Assembly: GCF_031877795.1 (NCBI RefSeq)
Contig: NC_133931.1
Coordinates: 26,286,264 to 26,350,263, forward strand
Length of the DNA: 64,000 bases
Source: Strix aluco
Lineage: Eukaryota > Chordata > Aves > Strigiformes > Strigidae
Direction: 5' to 3'
The position numbers and the translations under genes are program-made. Shown piece after piece: positions 24,401-37,099 of this stretch (position 1 is its first letter; every line of letters begins with the position of its first letter). The notes under the pieces were generated by a model. That model made no database searches and was not told where the DNA came from. It saw only the letters and a program-made list of their open reading frames with translations.

Positions 24401-27079
24401 GAAGACACGTATGAAAGAACCCTGATGGTGGATGGGGAAAGTGCAACCATTATACTGCTCGACATGTGGGATAATAAGGTACTTTAATTTGTTGTAGTCA
24501 AATGCCAAAAAAAGGTGCATATGAATGACTTCTAATATCAAAAGTAGGTGTCTTTTGGGAATGAAAGTAGGTGTTTTCCATATGTCAACATCAGGGAAAA
24601 TACAGGATTAACCCCACCCCCGCACCAAGCCAAGCATTCCTAACGGCTCTGCAGTGTGAGCCTGAGAAGCGCAAGCCTTTCGTATTTTTTTAATGATAAA
24701 ACAAAACATTTGAACCATTTTCCAGACCATGCTCATTTCAGTCTAAAGCCAGCACAATGAATTATCTGGGACAAGTTTTGCCCTCCTTTGTGGTGAAGTA
24801 TTCATACCATCACCACATTGGAATTACTTTTAGTATAACTGTGATTTAAACTGTACCCATTACAGTTACAGCAGGAATGTATTTGGATTCTCCAATATTA
24901 TACTTTTTAAGTAAAATCTGCTCTGGGCATAACGGTGTCTGAACATTTCATTTGAACAGCGTGAGGGAGAATGGATTCGAGACCACTGCATGCAAGTGGG
25001 AGATGCATACTTGATTGTCTACTCCATCACAGACCGAGCAAGCTTTGAGAAGGCCTCTGAACTCAGAATACAGCTCCGCAGGGCACGCCAGAAAGAGGAT
25101 ATCCCCATTATTTTGGTTGGCAACAAAAGTGACCTTGTCAGGTGCCGTGAAGTTTCAGTGGCAGGTAAGGAAAATGATGAGTATAAAAATGGCATAAACA
25201 TTAGGAGTCATCTAGTAGCTTTTGAACAAACTGCAGAGATCTGGCTGAGGGACTATGCTGTGATCAGGATTGGGCAATGAAAGAGCAATAAAAAAACAGA
25301 GGATGGGAACAGAGGGCAGAGGACAGGGAGGGGTCATACAAGGCCTCCCTTGGTAATGCTGTTATGTGTCAGATAATCCCTTTCCTAAATTTAAGTACCA
25401 TTGTAAAAGCAGCTTGGATTTCTTCCCTTCCACCTCCTAGTGTAAGACCATTGCAGTATGTGATTTCTCTGGTAGATGGAAACCCTTTGGTTTCCAATAC
25501 ATGTTACGCATAACAAGTTTAACCTCCTTTATTCTACTGCCAAAGATTATCTTTTTTTATAATGAGTTCTCTGTCTTCCCTGATGAATTAAAATTCCCTC
25601 TCACCCTATGTTTTGGTGGTCTGTGCAGGGACTGCACAGCCTTTCAGTAGAGGTCTCCTTGCTGCCTTGCTTTTGGATGCTAAACCAGCCCTCCTTCTGC
25701 TGCACACAAATGAATAACCACTAAGCCCATAAATAGGAATGGAGAGACTGCTGGGAAAGCTGCTGCCGGCTCTCAAGGCCTGCAGTCATAAAATCTCTTC
25801 TTGGAGAGTCTTTTCTGAGGTTTAGGTGACACACCATAACACACAGCAATGGATTAGATGATTTCATCTTAGCCCATCAGAAACATATGTTCCTCTGCTC
25901 AGCATTTTCTTCTCTCTGCCTCTGTTCCACTCTTCTGTTTCCCAAGTGAGCTAGACTTTTATTTTCACTGGGGATGTGCACAGTTCCTTTGGTCCCTGTC
26001 ACAGTTGTCCCAAGTGAAGCGTTTGAACTGAGGAGTTCATCAGGAGTCCAGGGATGCCTATTTGCCTTCTCATTCCTCTCTGCCCCACTTGAAAAATATT
26101 TTGAAAGATGGAAGGTGCATTCATGTCATCTTAGTCATCCTGGCGATGAGTTCACAGCAAGCCAGAAGACAGAATAAATTGTCTTGTGCATGAAAGACAG
26201 CTGCCAGGTGCATGAAAGACAGTTGTTAAGTTCAGCTTAGGCTCACATAATTAAGGGTAAGAGCTATGATTTAGACGTACCTCTAAAGTCATAGAGACAG
26301 TTCTGCCTTTATTTAAGGGTTTTGTACATGTGTCTGATCACACCAAAGTTGCTACTCTCCCAAGACCCTGGTTTACACCACGACCCATGGAGGAGGACTA
26401 GGCCCTGCCTCCTATGCTGTGTTGTGCTGTCACCACCCTTCAATGCAACTGGAGGGAGTCTGCATGTAAGATGACCAGGTGGTTTTGAGTCATCAGTGAT
26501 CTCTCAGCCTTCAATGTCTCTGCACAAGTTGGTCAGCCCCAGCTCCCTTCACAGCCAACGGTGGGGACTGGGCTTTTCCAGGAGAGGATTCACCCCCCCT
26601 CGCTCAGAAGAGATTGTGACACAGGGCAGATGAATCATGGGCTAGCAGGCAGCACTGGGTGATTAAAGACTTATCCATGCCTATATTAGGCTTGAGGAAT
26701 TCCCCCGGTGGTGCTGTCTCCCCGCACATGGCAGCCTACAGCTGCTTTGCCTCCTCCCTGCCTGTGATGCCTCATGACATATCCACCTTGCAATTTTGCA
26801 GAAGGACGAGCCTGCGCCGTTGTGTTTGACTGCAAGTTCATTGAGACCTCGGCAGCCGTGCAGCACAATGTGAAAGAGCTCTTTGAAGGCATCGTGCGGC
26901 AAGTCCGGCTCCGGAGGGACAGCAAGGAAAAGAACGAGAAGCGGTTGGCATACCAGAAACGGAGAGAGAGCATCCCCAAGAAAGCCAGACGGTTTTGGGG
27001 CAAAATAGTTGCCAAGAACAACAAGAACATGGCCTTCAAACTCAAGTCCAAGTCTTGCCATGACCTATCGGTACTTTAA
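21072..27079 (+). CDS. GEM: GEM, RGK-family GTP-binding protein (complete, 4 coding exons)
   Basis: Coding segments 21072-21405, 24402-24478, 24960-25164 and 26802-27079 join in frame to 297 codons plus TAA; human GEM is 296. GEM is a plasma-membrane-associated Ras-like protein that binds Cav beta subunits to suppress voltage-gated calcium channels and inhibits Rho kinase to remodel the cytoskeleton. Visible motifs: RWSIP (22-26, 14-3-3-type site), P-loop GEHGVGKS (83-90), the RGK-type DMWDNK (132-137) where Ras has DTAGQE, NKSD (192-195), ETSA (220-223), a basic calmodulin-binding tail with Trp271, and the RGK C-terminal CHDLSVL with no CAAX prenylation box. All introns are GT-AG; those within the coding region are 2996, 481 and 1637 bases and hold no other gene I can see. 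REM/RRAD paralogues are less likely because the sequence tracks human GEM nearly throughout. Confidence 0.97.
24402..24478 (+). CDS. GEM: GEM exon 3
   Basis: 77-base exon, acceptor TTTCCTTTCCAG, donor AATAAG|GTACTT. It codes residues 112-137, from EDTYERTL to the G3-equivalent DMWDNK. The lack of the canonical DxxG switch II motif is the RGK-family hallmark, and GTP hydrolysis in this family is correspondingly unusual. Confidence 0.96.
24960..25164 (+). CDS. GEM: GEM exon 4
   Basis: 205-base exon, acceptor TTTGAACAG, donor GTGGCAG|GTAAGG. It codes residues 138-205 plus one base, including the strongly conserved MQVGDAYLIVYS strand, the RASFEKASEL helix and the NKSD guanine-specificity motif. 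The open frame reads past the donor to 25280, but that extension is intronic and does not resemble GEM. Confidence 0.96.
26186..26222 (+). repeat. Short tandem duplication in GEM intron 4
   Basis: The 15-mer GTGCATGAAAGACAG occurs at 26186-26200 and again at 26208-26222, a direct duplication with a period of 22 bases. It lies in the last GEM intron, about 0.6 kb before the final exon, away from splice signals. Confidence 0.7.
26802..27079 (+). CDS. GEM: GEM exon 5 (last coding exon)
   Basis: Acceptor CAATTTTGCAG ends at 26801; the frame continues EGRACAVVF and stops at TAA 27077-27079. It codes residues 206-297 with the ETSA G5 motif, the long basic C-terminal extension (calmodulin and phosphoinositide binding in this family) and the terminal CHDLSVL. 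Confidence 0.96.
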
Positions 27080-28025
27080 GAATGCTGGACTCTGCCAGAG
27101 CCTGTGGCATTTTGTGGACATTATCTGACTATGTCGTGGGACAATCAATCAATCTATATTAGATTGGGCTATCAAAGTGATTTAGGTTCACAGTTGTGAT
27201 TGTGATGATATGTGCTGGCATAAGAACAGCACACTGCATGGAAATCTCTCTCTCTTTTTTTGTTGGTAGTTTTAAAAGAAAAATATAGACCAGAATGACC
27301 CAAAGTTATGCTGGGAAGTGTTCTGGAATATACCTGTTGTTTCTCCTCTCACCTTTGGATAATAGTGTAAGAACCTTGAACTGTCATGGTTTGGGAAGTG
27401 AATACTACAATCTTTACTCTTTCTCCTTGTTAATATTATTATTTCTTTTTTAAAACTGTACAAAGAATTGATGAACTGACTGGGGATTGGTCCTTTGCCA
27501 GTTGGCTGGTCAGGCTTGAGCACCCACAGCTGAAAAATCTGCATTTTTGTAGAATAGCCACCAAGACACTTTTTTTTTTTTTTAATTTCAAGGATTGGTT
27601 TTAATGAGTTTACACATCTCTTTGAAAATATTTAAAGGAAAAATCCTATAATCAAACAAATTTTCCTCTCATATTTTCATATTATGGGACTGTTTAAAAA
27701 TCATAGTAAAATTAAAATTAAAGTGCAAGTTGTATCAAAGTGCATCACGTGCAGGATGCCAAAACTTTGTAAATCACCTGAGCTTTTTAAGAAACCACAT
27801 GGACTTCCTGTATCCAGCCTTGGCCTTTCTCTGTGCCGGAGCTGTGCTGTATTTATTGTTGTGCAAAATAACAAGCATTTTAATGTTGAGGGGAAATGTA
27901 TTTATTACCAACTTTCTTAAAAGAATAATGTTAATTTTATTACTGTTTTCTATCTAATATCTTTTTTCAGATATTCAAGTTTTTACTTACATGCCTTGTA
28001 ATAAAATAAAATATATGACTGCCTT
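27080..28025 (+). other. GEM: GEM 3'UTR with AU-rich elements
   Basis: The sequence after the GEM stop is A/T-rich and ends at overlapping AATAAA signals. It carries UAUUUAU motifs at 27850-27856 and 27899-27905, further AUUUA pentamers, and a run of 14 T at 27570-27583. Such motifs fit rapid mRNA turnover, as expected for an immediate-early gene. The length (~0.95 kb) is close to that of mammalian GEM. The cleavage site is inferred. Confidence 0.7.
28000..28010 (+). terminator. GEM polyadenylation signals
   Basis: Two overlapping AATAAA hexamers (28000-28005 and 28005-28010) are followed within 25 bases by a T/G-rich stretch (TGCCTTTGAGTCTC), giving a standard cleavage/polyadenylation context. 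They are the first perfect hexamers on the + strand after the GEM stop codon that I noticed. Confidence 0.7.
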
Positions 28026-31000
28026 TGAGTCTCAGAGGGAAATCCCTAAGAACTTCTCAAGTTGAGAAAATATTTTGAATGCTGCACAAGATTGCTACGT
28101 GACAAGTACAGTGAGGATTCCGCTGAACACAGGCTACTTAGCAACCTAGAATCACAAAGCAAGAATTACCTGCAGCCCAAAGCTATGAGTGCGCACTATC
28201 CCTCATGCGCAAGTGTGGTTGTGGTGACAGAGATAAAAATAAATAATTTTTTAAAAATGTATTTGGCCCTAAGCCTGAAAACACTTTAGAAATGTAGATG
28301 AGTGCCGTTACCCCGATTTTGGAGATGAAAAGAAGTGAAATACATTCAGGGACAGAAAACAGGTAGCTGGCATGGTGTGCCCTAATCCTCAATTACTCTT
28401 GGGCATAATTGTGTTCTTTTCTTCCTGACTATGCTGGTTTTTGTGGGCACACCGCAGAGTTCAAGGTAGAGGTACAGTCATTACATTCTGCCCGCAATTG
28501 ACTCAGAAAAGCCGAATCTCCAGCCTGGCAGCTCATCCTCCTTATGAAGACAACAAACATATGACACTAATAAGGTGAGAATTGGATTCCCCATTTTAGA
28601 CTATGCAGCTTTCATGCATCAAATGCTCTGGAAAGGAGTGAACTTGCTGAATGTTTCCCCAAAATTGCCTTTGCTGAGGGGATGACTTTTAGCCATTGTC
28701 TAGGGGTAAAATATGTTGCAGGATGACTCTCCACTTGTGTGGTATTCAGATATCCCTGGAAGGGAATCCCTGATCTAGAATAACTTGGCAAGAACAGAAA
28801 ACAACATTTTGAATAGAGCACAAACACAATCCCAGTCACTGAATTTTGAATGAACGTTTTTGAGTTGTCAGCATGCAACCCAGAGACCCAGACTAGTCTA
28901 GAGAATGATACTCTCTCTGATACCAATTTTCAGAACTTTTAAACTCTCAGAACCTTTTCTCCATTCAAGGATGGAAACAAAATCACACAAATTAAACAAA
29001 TTTTTAAGAATATTTTTAAGAACTAAAAGTACAGCTGAATACAACAGTCCATATCCTGTCTGTTTTATATCTGTCAAGCTATGGACCCAACAATTCTAAA
29101 CCAAGCAGGTTTTGAAGAAATATAAAATGTCCATATTGATCATACAGCCTTTAGGGGTAAAAGCCATCCATGTTCACAGCATCACTGGATGCACAGACAG
29201 TATTATAAAAATTTGGAGTTACCTAGTAAATTTTCATGCCCTCACTTGTCTCCTACCCCTTCCCAGGATAGAAAAAATTTTCTTCCAAAACCCATGATTT
29301 TTTAAAGAGTAAACTCAATGTGGTAGGCACATTGCCCAGAGCTGTCACAAGCTGCCACAGAGAGCCATGTGGTGTTCATGCACAACATGCTGTATCACCA
29401 CATTTTTCCCGTGGCCACTGGGAACAGACATCACTGCAAGTCTGTCTTCTGGAGCTGCTGCTGGACCAGCACTGGTCCCTCTGAATAACACAGTACTGCC
29501 TTTAGACCAAAACAATTTAAAGTGATGCCTCCACCTTGCATGTCCCAGTCAACTTTCCACTGGCCCTCTTGGTCCACCCTGCAGGTGCCTGGCTTGCCTC
29601 AGGTTTTTAGATACACCATGGAGGAAGCTGTGGGGTGAAGAAACACCAGCAACCGCATCTCTTCCATGGAGCTGTTGCTTCAGTTTTCTCATTGGGACAT
29701 GTTACTGTCCGACTTCTGGATGTGGAGTGAGAGAGTTGGTGCTGAACATTCACACTCTGCACATTTCAGGGCTCTTCCTGCTTTGGACCTGGTCTAGCCT
29801 GGTCCTGTGGACTGAATGTCCACCTGGGACTGCAATGCCTGTGTTACACTCCTAAAGGGCACCATGAGTTTCACCTGAAAGGGACCCTGGTCATCTGCTG
29901 TGATCTGCATGGCTCCAGTGAGCTGGGCACAGAGGAGGGGCTGGGGCTTTCTTCTGCAGTTTATAAGATGACTCTGAGTCATGGTTTTAGCTGATCATCA
30001 CCAGATTATCAAATACAGAAATGCTTGCTATATATAACAGCTAGTGTACCTGGAATGATTTATTAATACTAATTTAATCTGGAATACTGACATTTCAAAA
30101 CCTTAATATCCACAGTCCCTCTGTTCATCTCAGATGTGAGTGTCCAAAACTGTGGAACGGATCAATCAGTGATTCTAATCACTGCTCTGACTATTTATTA
30201 AGTCAGGGCTACAATGACAGATCCTAGTGCAATAATTACAATGCTGGTCCCAAAGAGCTGGCAGTAGCTGTGGAATACGTGAGTCACAGCAGTGAGAGCA
30301 CCAAGGCCAAAATGGCAGAACTCATGGGGTCCAAATAAAATAAAATAAATACAGCAAAAAAAAAAGGTCTAAGAACACACAAAATGCCAATTATAGTGTA
30401 ATAGCTGTTGTAAAAAACTTTTTTTAGGAAGATAGATCAGATCAGCAAGAGCAATTAGGGGGCATGTCCAGCTTTAATTAATTTAATCATGACAGATTAA
30501 CTGCAAGAAGAAAGGTTTACTTATGCTTTGGGACAAAACTACACTAAGAAATTAGTCATTATAATGGCACTATGTGGATTTGTAGGGTGTTATGTGCTTT
30601 TGGATTTGGGAGAATTATTGATAAAATTTAGTCAAGTAAAAGAAAGACATTTTCAGTAAAATCAATGGATGCACTGTGGATTTAACCCTTGCATGTACAA
30701 GCCTGTCAACATCAACCCCTTGGAAAGCTTTAAAGACCATGGACTGGAGTTATCTCTCTTGGACATTTTGGAGTTCAGATATAAATGGGAGAAAGGGCTC
30801 CTGACAGCCGCAGTCCTAGTGATGATAATGTGATTTACAGGGGGCTGCAACAAAGTAAGGAAACAGTCGATTTCTGTGCAGTATTGCCTCTACAATCAGC
30901 TACAGCTCTTCTTTCTCTCTGGAAATGCTTTTTAGAGAAAGCTGTGGCACCCAGAGAAGAGATGAGGTGCTAAGGAGTACTAATGGTGTTTTACTGGTGA

Positions 31001-32485
31001 TATCCCTGGGCTAATAAATTCTTGAATGTTCAAAAGTAAATCCTGCAACTCACTCCTTACAACATGTGTGAAGACTGTAGAGCTGAATGTATTGCATAAA
31101 TCACTCCTGTGTCTGACCCACAAGCTCAGGAGATAAAAGCCAGTGAGAGCTGTGGGGCTGGTCCTCCACCTACCCTTTTCTGAACTCACTAAACACCATT
31201 GGTCAGTTAGGAGGGCTAATGCTGTGGGCTATGGTGGTGTTCAGCACGCCACTAGTGTTTAACAGATGTGGCTTCCAGATGCATAAAATAATATTTAATG
31301 ACAACTGTCCCTCTTGCCTGCAGTCCCCGTCAGTTCTGGTTCAGTGGGCTAGCACAGGACTGACAGGGCAGGACAAAATATAGTTTCTTTGGTGCTTGTC
31401 CACTTGTAGGGCCCATACGACGCTGAGTGTGTGGTAGCACCCAAGGAACATGTGGCATCCCGTGTTTACATTATGCTAGATGACACATTGCTGATCATAC
31501 TCCACTAGCACTTTTAAATGTGTCAGACTCTAGGAGATTTATACAGTGACTTCTAGTGCTCTAAGTGTAGTTAAAGGAACAACATGTTATGCTTGTCACT
31601 ATACTCCAAAAAGGCTGTGGAGAAACCTTGCTCCTGCCGTTCCTTCCAGAAGGGACCATGTGCAAGTGTAGGGACCCAATGTTGGGTAGGGACAGCTGCA
31701 GAAAATAGGGTGAATCCCAGCATCTGCCACAACCAGAGAATGTATGATGTTAGTATGCAGGCTGACAACCTCCCCACCTGTCCCTTCCTTGTGGTGCTCT
31801 CACCCCACAGATCTCCTACAGACATTGTGGCAAGCCCAACCTCCTCTCTCAGTGACCACCTCACAGAAGGGCATGCAATATTTCTGTATTTATCCTCAGA
31901 GATACTGAAATTCAGTGTACTAATTACTTGTGATTTTAGCAATTGTGCTGCAACAGGTTCCCTGCTGTCAGACAGTGAGGACAAAGCACCCACATGAGAG
32001 ACCACTAGTCCTACGTGGCTTGCTTTACAGCACCAGCATTGTCTCATCACCTGGTTAATAATTTGCTAAGAAAATGATTAATGTAACACACTTTCTCCAA
32101 GTTTTGAAACTTATGCCTGAATAATTTTAAAATTGAATTATTTTCTAAGTGGCAGTTGTTTCTAAACAGATACTCTGCATGTGTGTACTCAAAAGCCTCC
32201 AGTTAGACATGGGTTGCCCAGAGCGGAACTCTGATTGCTCTTTGGGCTGACAGGAGAAAGGGAGATGGGACTTTTCAGTCAGAAAATTCAGACTGTCACA
32301 TGGATACACTGACCAATGTCTGACTTCAACTGCTGCATCTGTACATACTGCATACAGGGACTAGTGTTTCTTCCCCGCTTGCACCGCTCTCTTGGTGCGT
32401 ATGGCCACCCCCAGGATGCCAGATCCCCCGCCAGACCTGACACTGCCCACCTGAGGCAAGGTGAGCAGCGGGGGAACCGGGGCAG

Positions 32486-32518
32486 CACTGGGCAGGCACT
32501 GGGCAGGTACTGGGCAGG
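32486..32518 (+). repeat. 11-bp minisatellite, three units
   Basis: CACTGGGCAGG is repeated three times head to tail (32486-32496, 32497-32507, 32508-32518; the third has T for the first C). It sits in a GC-rich patch of about 200 bases in otherwise AT-rich intergenic DNA. Confidence 0.85.
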
Positions 32519-35500
32519 CAGCACTCCCACACAGGGATTGGGTGGAGCACAGCAATCACCCCTCTGGAGGAAGGACCACCAGCTCTGCTGAGCTTTGCAC
32601 CCATTCTCCTCTGACTCTGCGTGGGTTACACTCAGTTGCTTAATGGCTTAACTTCCACTGAGCTCAGAATGGACCTCAATAATGTTTACACAGCCAGGAT
32701 ACTATTTCTGTGTCTACCTCTGTCTTTCATTAGCATGTGTGTATTTCTCCAATTCACAGCTTTGCCCTGAAGTTGCTCAGGATGTATTTCCTCTCTAAAT
32801 ATTTTTGCGTCACTGAGTGATGCCTAGTAGGATGTTCTCAAGCTTTGCCACTATAATATCATTTTCGTTGCTTTTTAACTATATTTTCAGTCTTCTGTGC
32901 TTTAAGATTTTCCTCCTCTCCTTGTTGTAATCTTGTGGCATGAATGGCTGCATATGCTCCTCCTCGATTTGTTCCATTCAGAATTAAGCCACTGGGGCTC
33001 CCTTAGCACCTATGGCAGGATTTTTGCCAGCAGTTGTGCTTGGGAGCCACCCAGTCCCACCAGGATATGTCTAAAATCCTTTGGCACGTGAGCTCCCACT
33101 GCAGAAGCTCCCCTGGCATCTGTGCTGTGTCTGGGATGTTGTGCCCAGCTGATGAAGCCCTGGGAACGGAGTGGCCCAGTGCAGCTCTATTGGCACAGTC
33201 CATCAATAAATGCAAAAGTACCTTGACAGGAGCATGCTGAGCTGCTGTCCATGTCCCAGGCACCTCTTAGGCTGTTGAGAGAGATAGTGTGGAAAGAGCT
33301 TGCAGTAAATAAGCCTGCTGGTTAGACAGGTGATGGAATAAATATGCCCCTCTTGCATCCCAGATAAGTGCTCTACTCATACAGAAATCCATCGTTTGAT
33401 TTTTTTTGGCAAAGCAAATTGATATTCCTTGATTTACGGACTTCAGACTGGCCCTGGAGAATTATCAAAAAGGAATCTAAGGACTCAGTGAGAGGAAATG
33501 CCTTACTGCTTTGGACCGGTGGTGCTTCCAGCCCTGTGTTGTTTGTGAGAGGGAGAGGCAAAGCAGCAATAGGGGATATGGGACCTTATGAAGAGCATTT
33601 TTTTGCTCACGTTCTCCACTAGCTTTGTAAACTGAAATTATCAGTCATTTTCCCCTCAGCCTTGTCCTGTCCACACTGAGAAGTCACAAACCTTTAATTG
33701 TTTCCCCTAAGGTGACTGCTCCAACCACTTAATTGTGTTTGTTGCCCTTTTCTGTTCCTTCTCTAACACTCTCCTATCTGAGAGGCACATACTACTTGAG
33801 ATGTAGGTTTTAGAAAGTGATAAAACATTTTTTTTTCCTGCTTTCAATACTCTTCTTGATTATGTCCCACATTTTTTGGCATATTTGGCCACCATTACAC
33901 ACTGTTTTTAGATCACAGTCAATGGTGACTGGTCACCTGCCATCTTTTTACCCATTCACTCAGTTTTATGAGATCCTTCATCACCAAAATTAGTTTTTAT
34001 GTAAACTATGATCCATTTAAATGCATTGAACATCTCTTCTACCATCCTAATTAAGGATTTAAATACATATGTTTGGCTGCAGGATACAACTCCTATATTC
34101 TGAGTGCAACAAAGCTGGTCTTCATAAGGATTATTGGATCAAGGCCTTCCTGCAGATAAAAATCTTATATGGAAGCCTGAAAAGAGGTGACAAGTTGGTA
34201 AAGGGCAGCTCTGTCACCCCTGCCAGTGTTTGGGATTGTATCATACAAGAAGCAAGAAGAGGGACACCTGCAGCTAGTCCCTGTAGATGTTTGCTCAAGA
34301 AAGTAGTCCAGTGTTACTCACACCAGTGGTATTTTGAGGACTAGACAGTGTCCTTTTTATTGAATCAAGAAAGAACTAAGTGCCAAAAAAGGATCTGTTG
34401 TTTTGTTTATGAGTAAGAAGTTATGTCATTCTCCCACATGAAAAGGAAATAAGTCATGTTTTCATCTGGTCCATCTGATACTTTCTTTAAGGTGTGCTCT
34501 TATCTCTGATGGGTGGGGCCTGGAAGTGTCCTGCACTTTGGCACACACTGAAACAAGATACTGTATTGAGACTAAATACAGACTTTTCTCTAAACTGCTC
34601 AGAGCTGGAGGCATATTGGGTGGAGAAAAATAAAATTTCTGTGCAAGAGTAATTTCCATTTAGGTTGCACAGGCAACCTCTTCCATAACTTGCAGTCCAG
34701 ATTACCAAAAGTCACTAAAAGGGCTACAATCTATGAAATAACATGTAGATCCACTAATTGACTCACATTTGTTCTGAAGAAGTAATTTCACGCATAGAAT
34801 TTGCTTTAAAAGAGGCCTCTCTGAGCTTACAGCAAACTCAGGGTTAAGAATGACGTCTTAATTTTGTTCCTGATCCTTCTGTTGACTTCAGATCGCATTA
34901 TAACCAGGCTACTTAACATGGATCTCAGTTTGTCCTCTGTGTACTGAGAGCAGTACTGCCTCCTTTTCTACCATATGTGGTTGAAAGATGTCATTTTGAA
35001 TGCATGTGCAGGACTCAGTACTGCCTGCTGTGTTTTGGGAGGCACATTCCTCAGGAAGCAGTAGGTGACCTCCAACCCTGTCAGCCCCCATGTGCACCAC
35101 AGTCCATCTGCTCCCCAGGGACCTGAGTATGATAAGAAACATGGGCTCTGCCATGAGGAGGCTGAGGACTTATAGGTCTGACAGCTGGGAGAGGCCCAGG
35201 CAAACTTTTCCTATGGTCCAGCTCCGCATCTGAAGGTCACTACTTTAATAGTTCCTACTTGCAGTATTTCATCAGCATGGTGTCTAAGCACTTCTAATTA
35301 AATAAAAGAGAATAATGACCAGAGTGCTTTAGATCCACAAAAGGACTTAAATACTTGGCTCTGGAAGGCAGGATTTGCTACGAGTACCATAGGTACTGCG
35401 CAGAACATTTGCATCCCTAGTGGATGTCACCAACTGCAAGGCCGCTGAACTACAAGCCACCAGTGACAGTTCTGCTTTCCCAGAGTGGTAGCTTGGAGGG

Positions 35501-36237
35501 GAAAAATGCTTGTTCCTGGTCCTGCTGTGGGACTCAGAAGATCTGTGTTACAACAGTCTAGACTGATGTATGCTACACGGTAGAGGAAACTCTTCTGCAG
35601 AACTGTAGCCTCGGACACTGCGCAGGCTCTGTCACTGTGCATTTTCTGCAGTGATTCTGGCTATCCTTGGCAAAGTCTTTGCCAAAGTTTGCTGAAATAC
35701 AAGTAAACCAACAAACTCTTCCCTCTCTAATTAAAAAAAGAGTTTAGCATGGTGGCAGGTCAGTGTATGCAAGATATATATAGTGTTAAGATTTCGACCT
35801 TCAACCATGAGATTAAAAATTGCATGTCTTCAGAAACCACATTATCATCTGCATGCAATATGTATTTAAAGCAGTTACAGAAATATTAACCACATTTACA
35901 GAAATAGAAGTCCATAGTCAGATGTTGACACATATGTTAAAGTCTATCATAAATAACAGTCTGGCTAAAGAAAAAGAAGCTACTTTAAATCTAAATAAGA
36001 AAAAACTACAATGTTTTTATTGTGAATGTCCACAGATCTGCAAGGATTTTAGCATTGCAGAAGCCTCCCTGCACAGCACCTCTGAAAAGACCCTGGAAGA
36101 CCATGTACTGCTGTCTCCCTTCTCTGTCCACTGAGGTCCTGCCATCCTGGACTGTGTAAGTAACACTAATGCTGCTCACTTCATAGGGCTTCTCTCTCTG
36201 TTGTGATCTTTGCTATTTTACAACAGGACTTTGCATG

Positions 36238-36252
36238 AAAAAAAAAAAAAAA
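36238..36252 (+). repeat. Poly-A run (15 A)
   Basis: An uninterrupted run of 15 A. Such a run can mark the tail of a retroposed sequence, but I found no target-site duplication and recognise no parent gene upstream. Confidence 0.6.
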
Positions 36253-37099
36253 GGCAAAAACCATGAAACCAGAGGTGCTGCTCAGCTGCCTGGCCACCAT
36301 CTAGCTGGTCTGACAACAGCCTCTTGGATCTAATGGCTCAGCTGAAGGCTGACCCCTCCAGTCCATGGCTGACCTCTGCCAGTCCATATGCCCTCAGCAA
36401 ACAGGGCATATATAAGTAATGACTACAGACTCCTTGACAAACTGGCAAGCCTGCAAGGACCTTAAGGGGCATACAAGAAGTAAGAGTTTCTGTTTGGAAA
36501 GAAAAATGAAGGAGTGAGATAGTGACCTGTTGACTGAATTCTCCCAAGCCAATATAATTAAGGCCCTTGAGAACATTGTGTTTTCTTTTCTTTCATTTTT
36601 GCCTTTTTCTTGCCTTCCTCTTATAAGTCTTCCCTTTCAAAGTGCATGTAAATGAGAGTTGAATGTGGTTTGGAACCATAACACAGCCAGAAAGGTTCCT
36701 TTCTGCCTATAAGGCTACTGAGACAATGGCAGGAGTGAGAGAAATTATTATTTGCATCGGTAGCAACGCACAGGGCCAGCAGCATCCTACTTGGAAGTGG
36801 TGAGACAGCAGCAGCCCATGAAGGGGAGAGCAGGCTTGGTCTGTGCCAGGTGCCCACTTAGCTCAGCCATGCTGGCCCCTGTGGGTGATGGCTGCGCCCT
36901 GGTTGTCACCCCTGCAGCTGGTCCCACACATTACTCCTGGAAGCCCTTCTGGGGGCACACAGGATCATCAGAGCTCTTCAGAAATAATTCTATTTCTTAT
37001 AAAATAATGTATACGTCATACATCCAGAAACTTTGTTCTGCCTCTTAAACAACTTTACTCTTCCAACAAAAAGCCAGCTGCATGCTTTGTAGCACTGGC

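Noticed and set aside
24990-25280. GEM exon 4 frame extended past the donor
   Set aside because: The donor GTAAGG at 25165 and the phase of exon 5 show the extension is intron.
31571-32050. 159-codon minus-strand frame in the intergenic region
   Set aside because: Overlapped by a 137-codon frame on the opposite strand, no family resemblance, consistent with random open sequence.
35820-36252. Possible retroposed gene copy ending in the 15-A run
   Set aside because: No recognisable parent protein, no target-site duplication found, and the open frame is lysine-rich without domain.
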